48,810 nucleotides of DNA from an uncultured Pseudomonadota bacterium (GTDB taxonomy: Bacteria > Pseudomonadota > Gammaproteobacteria > Burkholderiales > Thiobacillaceae), in NCBI GenBank assembly GCA_903835655.1, contig CAILNT010000020.1:1-48810 (forward strand), in the 5' to 3' direction. Below are positions 46,855 through 48,810 of this stretch, piece after piece. The position numbers were made by a program, and so were the translations under genes. Each line of letters starts with the position of its first letter. Positions within the stretch are counted from its first letter, which is position 1. The notes beneath the pieces were generated by a model. That model ran no database searches and had not been told where the DNA came from. It saw only the letters and a program-made list of their open reading frames with translations.

Positions 46855-47211
46855 ATGGAAATCTTCAACGTCTTCCACCTGGAAGCCTCGCGCCGACTGC
46901 CGCGACTGCCCCCCGAGCACCCCTGCTCGCGCCTGCATGGACATTCCTTTCGCATCGAAGTGTACGTGAGCGGCCCCCTGGACGCGGAACTCGGCTGGGT
47001 GTGCGACTTCGCCCAGGTGCAGGCCGCCTGGCTGCCCATCCACGCGGCGCTGGATCACCGCTTCCTCAACGACACCGAAGGTCTGGCGAACCCCACCAGC
47101 GAGCATCTCGCCATCTGGATCTGGGGCCGGTTGAAACCGTCCCTGCCCGGTTTGAGCCGTGTCGTGGTGATGGAAACCCACGCATCGGGTTGTAGTTACA
47201 GCGGGGACTGA
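46855..47211 (+). CDS. queD: 6-carboxytetrahydropterin synthase (QueD-like), zinc ligand changed
   Basis: A 118-residue member of the PTPS/QueD family, which makes 6-carboxy-tetrahydropterin from dihydroneopterin triphosphate for queuosine. Retained: C24 and the zinc histidines H28 and H30 (CSRLHGH), the LDHRFLND block with D67-H68, NPTSEHLAIWIW, and the substrate glutamate E107 (METHASGC). E. coli QueD has EAAHRLP with the third zinc ligand His; here the sequence is EASRRLP, so this His is Arg (R13). The protein may use another ligand or a different chemistry. The ATG at 46855 is one base after the cytochrome stop. Confidence 0.87.
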   Translation: MEIFNVFHLEASRRLPRLPPEHPCSRLHGHSFRIEVYVSGPLDAELGWVCDFAQVQAAWLPIHAALDHRFLNDTEGLANPTSEHLAIWIWGRLKPSLPGLSRVVVMETHASGCSYSGD

Positions 47212-47304
47212 CCGCAGGCCGCCTCGAAACAGCCGTCATGCGCACGCAAGCAAGCATCCAGGACGTTGATCTGTCTGGACTCTCGTCACAGCCTGCCCCC
47301 ACGC

Positions 47305-48297
47305 TCACCGATCGAGCGGACTCACCACTCCGCGTCCACCCTTGTTGAGCACGTGCGTGTAGATCATGGTCGTCGACACGTCCGAATGCCCCAGCAATTC
47401 CTGGATAGTGCGGATGTCGTAGCCGGCCTCCAGCAAATGGGTGGCGAAACTGTGCCGCAAGGTATGGGTGGAAGCCGGTTTGGTAATGCCTGCCGCATGC
47501 ATCGCCTTCTTGATAGCCCGTTGCAGGTTCTGCTCATACAGGTGGTGTCTTCGATGAACGCCAGTACGCGGATCGGTGGATTCCTCTCTGGCCGGAAACA
47601 CCCAGAACCAGCCCCATTCTGTCGCTGCGTTCGGGTATTTGCGTACCAGCGCATCCGGCAACTGCACCCCAGTGCGACCGGTCTCGCGATCCCCGCGCCA
47701 CAATTCACGAGTGCGCTCCAGATGCGTCCGTAAGTCAGCAATCAGCGACTCCGGCAGCATCGTCACCCGATCCTTGCCACCCTTTCCCGAACGCACCATG
47801 AGTTCGCGCCGTTCAAAATCCACATCCATCACCCGTAAACGCAAGCATTCCATCAGGCGCATCCCTGTACCATAAAGCATCCGCGCCATCAGCCGCAGAG
47901 TGAAGTCGTCAATATGGTTCAACAACCTATGTACTTCTGCCGCCGTCAGCACAACCGGCAGCCTTTTCGGACGTTTTGGTCTGCCAAACTCGGTCAACCA
48001 TGGTAGATTGACACCGAGTACCTCTTTGTACAGGAATAGCAGGGCGGAAAGCGCCTGGTTATGGGTGGCAACCGCCACGTCCCGCTCGTTGGCCAGATAG
48101 GACAGGAATTTCTCAATCTCCTGTTTTCCCATCTCCGCGGGGTGACGCATGCCATGGTAGAAGATGTATCGTTTCGCCCAAAGTACGTAAGCCTCCTCCG
48201 TTCGGACGCTGTAGTGGCGATACCTGATCCGCTCTCGCAACTGGTCGAGGAGTTTTGGAGGCTTGGCAGGCTGTGCCGAGGCTGTGACAGGTTCCAT
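47305..48297 (-). CDS. intI: Integron integrase IntI
   Basis: A 330-residue tyrosine recombinase that captures and excises gene cassettes at attI and attC. The catalytic residues are R147 (GTGMRLME), H278 and R281 (HTLRH), H304 (GHSD) and Y313 (MIYTH), offset by one from class 1 IntI. The integron-specific extra segment lies at about 210-260 ([39 protein letters not shown]), which XerC/D lack, and the ending is [11 protein letters not shown]. The start is ATG at 48297 ([10 protein letters not shown]); a longer frame to 48363 would run into the attI region. Base composition here is visibly less GC-rich than upstream genes. It is transcribed away from the attI/cassette side, as in chromosomal integrons. 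Confidence 0.95.
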   Translation of the reverse strand: MEPVTASAQPAKPPKLLDQLRERIRYRHYSVRTEEAYVLWAKRYIFYHGMRHPAEMGKQEIEKFLSYLANERDVAVATHNQALSALLFLYKEVLGVNLPWLTEFGRPKRPKRLPVVLTAAEVHRLLNHIDDFTLRLMARMLYGTGMRLMECLRLRVMDVDFERRELMVRSGKGGKDRVTMLPESLIADLRTHLERTRELWRGDRETGRTGVQLPDALVRKYPNAATEWGWFWVFPAREESTDPRTGVHRRHHLYEQNLQRAIKKAMHAAGITKPASTHTLRHSFATHLLEAGYDIRTIQELLGHSDVSTTMIYTHVLNKGGRGVVSPLDR

Positions 48298-48385
48298 GAT
48301 CGTATACGTCCGTAAACAAGCTGACGAGCCTGTAAAATCAAGGAGTTGACGAGTGGCAGACAAAACTACACACCACGATTTCCAG

Positions 48386-48411
48386 TGTAGACGTCAGAAA
48401 TGACGTGTACA
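48386..48411. repeat. Hairpin next to putative attI
   Basis: TGTAGACGTCA (48386-48396) and TGACGTGTACA (48401-48411) are inverted copies with one mismatch and a GAAA loop. It lies 6 bases before the proposed recombination point (48417) and may be an integrase or regulator binding site. Confidence 0.55.
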
Positions 48412-48423
48412 TAAACGTTCGGC
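48386..48423 (+). other. Putative attI and first cassette junction
   Basis: Divergent from intI and just before the first cassette gene, AAACGTTCGGCCCC contains GTTCGGC (48417-48423), which fits the GTTRRRY core except for C at position four. The downstream ATG follows 3 bases after the core, as in typical cassettes (core, few bases, ATG). The hairpin at 48386-48411 lies inside the site. A candidate cassette promoter -35 box, TTGACG, is at 48346-48351, but its -10 is weak. The boundaries of attI are estimated. Confidence 0.5.
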
Positions 48424-48426
48424 CCC

Positions 48427-48810
48427 ATGAAAACGCTCGGTGATTTGACCGTCCTACTCGAAGACTTCCGCAAGGTAGTTGTTCTTGCTGGAGTGTCCTT
48501 GCCTCCGGCTGCGCTTTCGTTTGAAACATTGCCTGCCCCGCACAAACCCCCGTCTGCTCTTCCGAGTGGAAAGGCAGCCGTTTACGTTTTCGTCTGGAAT
48601 GGTCGCTGCCTCAAAGTTGGAAAGGTGGGGCCAAAGAGCCAGGCCCGCTTCACGAGCCAGCACTACAGCCCAGCCAGTTCAAACAGCAATCTGGCAAAGT
48701 CTCTCGTTGCCGGTCACGGAAAGCTCGGGTTATCCGGTATCACCGAGTCGAACGTTGGCGCCTGGATCAAAACAAACGTCGATCGCGTGAACTTTCTTCT
48801 CAGTGTGGAA
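48427..48810 (+). CDS. First integron cassette gene, GIY-YIG-like, cut by window end
   Basis: An open frame of 128 codons, running off the right edge without a stop. It starts MKTLGDLTVLLEDFRKVVVL, and residues 51-80 (AVYVFVWNGRCLKVGKVGPK then R74 in ARFTSQHY) resemble the GIY-YIG nuclease fold: AVY in place of GIY, LKVGK in place of YIG, and a following conserved Arg. The N-terminal 45 residues are not recognised. No catalytic Glu is visible in the part seen. The position directly after the proposed attI core makes it the first cassette. Codon use and composition are less GC-rich than the housekeeping genes. A 59-base-type attC beyond the window would confirm cassette status. Confidence 0.7.
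   Translation, partial: MKTLGDLTVLLEDFRKVVVLAGVSLPPAALSFETLPAPHKPPSALPSGKAAVYVFVWNGRCLKVGKVGPKSQARFTSQHYSPASSNSNLAKSLVAGHGKLGLSGITESNVGAWIKTNVDRVNFLLSVE

Noticed and set aside
47305..48297. Integrase as a XerC/XerD or phage recombinase
   Set aside because: The IntI-specific insertion around residues 210-260 and the GVVSPLDR ending fit integron integrases and not Xer proteins.
48330..48345. Possible LexA box CTG-N10-GAG upstream of intI
   Set aside because: Many integrases are SOS-controlled, but only one half-site is good and the other is GAG instead of CAG, so it is not convincing.

Overview
The window is GC-rich, densely packed bacterial chromosome. Protein similarities and gene neighbourhoods (Calvin-type tkt-gap-pgk-pyk-fba operon, rluA/glyA/nrdR/ribD, glmU-glmS, CIRCE-controlled groESL) suggest a betaproteobacterium, possibly an autotroph or a relative of one. 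No 16S rRNA, RuBisCO or cbbR lies in the window, so neither taxonomy nor autotrophy can be fixed from it.

Layout. 1-1352: palindromes, a small secreted protein and a small Usp-like protein. 1442-8459 (minus): central carbon operon tkt, gap, pgk, pyk, fba; three of its four spacers hold dispersed palindromes of three different families. 8683-10109 (minus): inositol-phosphatase-family enzyme and a thioredoxin-fold protein. 10181-13272 (plus): rsmE, then argA overlapping a zinc-sensor-type (CZB-GGDEF) diguanylate cyclase. 13369-13811: RNase P RNA. 13900-16121: two-gene ABC-2 exporter. 16140-17496 (minus): MlaF-like ATPase and a START-fold secreted protein. 17823-21857: a 1344-residue hybrid histidine kinase ending in two receiver domains and an HPt.

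21842-32236 is a glycan/lipid-linked sugar locus. A GT4 glycosyltransferase and a polysaccharide-deacetylase-like protein run left. A tightly overlapping operon runs right: GT2, WecD-like acetyltransferase, GtrA flippase, ATP-grasp ligase, second GT2, LPG-synthase-type membrane protein, WecE aminotransferase and a GT-C membrane glycosyltransferase. The parts resemble an Arn-like pathway: build a 4-amino sugar nucleotide, modify it, load it on undecaprenyl phosphate, flip it, transfer it. The ATP-grasp enzyme is the unexpected piece.

32265-33647 (minus) is a small operon of dCTP-pyrophosphatase-like protein, [2Fe-2S] thioredoxin-like ferredoxin and a hydrolase carrying an in-frame duplicated repeat. 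33724-35820 is groESL with promoter and CIRCE, followed by a 415-base repeat-rich gap. 36236-46280 is housekeeping: rluA, glyA, nrdR, ribD, two small membrane proteins, glmU, glmS, a ParA-like ATPase and bioA. A probable IS5-type MITE (46277-46394) abuts bioA and supplies its stop codon. A class II cytochrome c and a divergent QueD follow.

The right end is the start of a chromosomal integron: a complete IntI integrase (47305-48297, minus), a divergent putative attI with an attI/cassette junction near 48417, and the 5' part of a first cassette gene (48427 to the end, plus) encoding an apparently unusual GIY-YIG-like protein. This integron and the 4-amino-sugar locus are the most interesting parts of the window.
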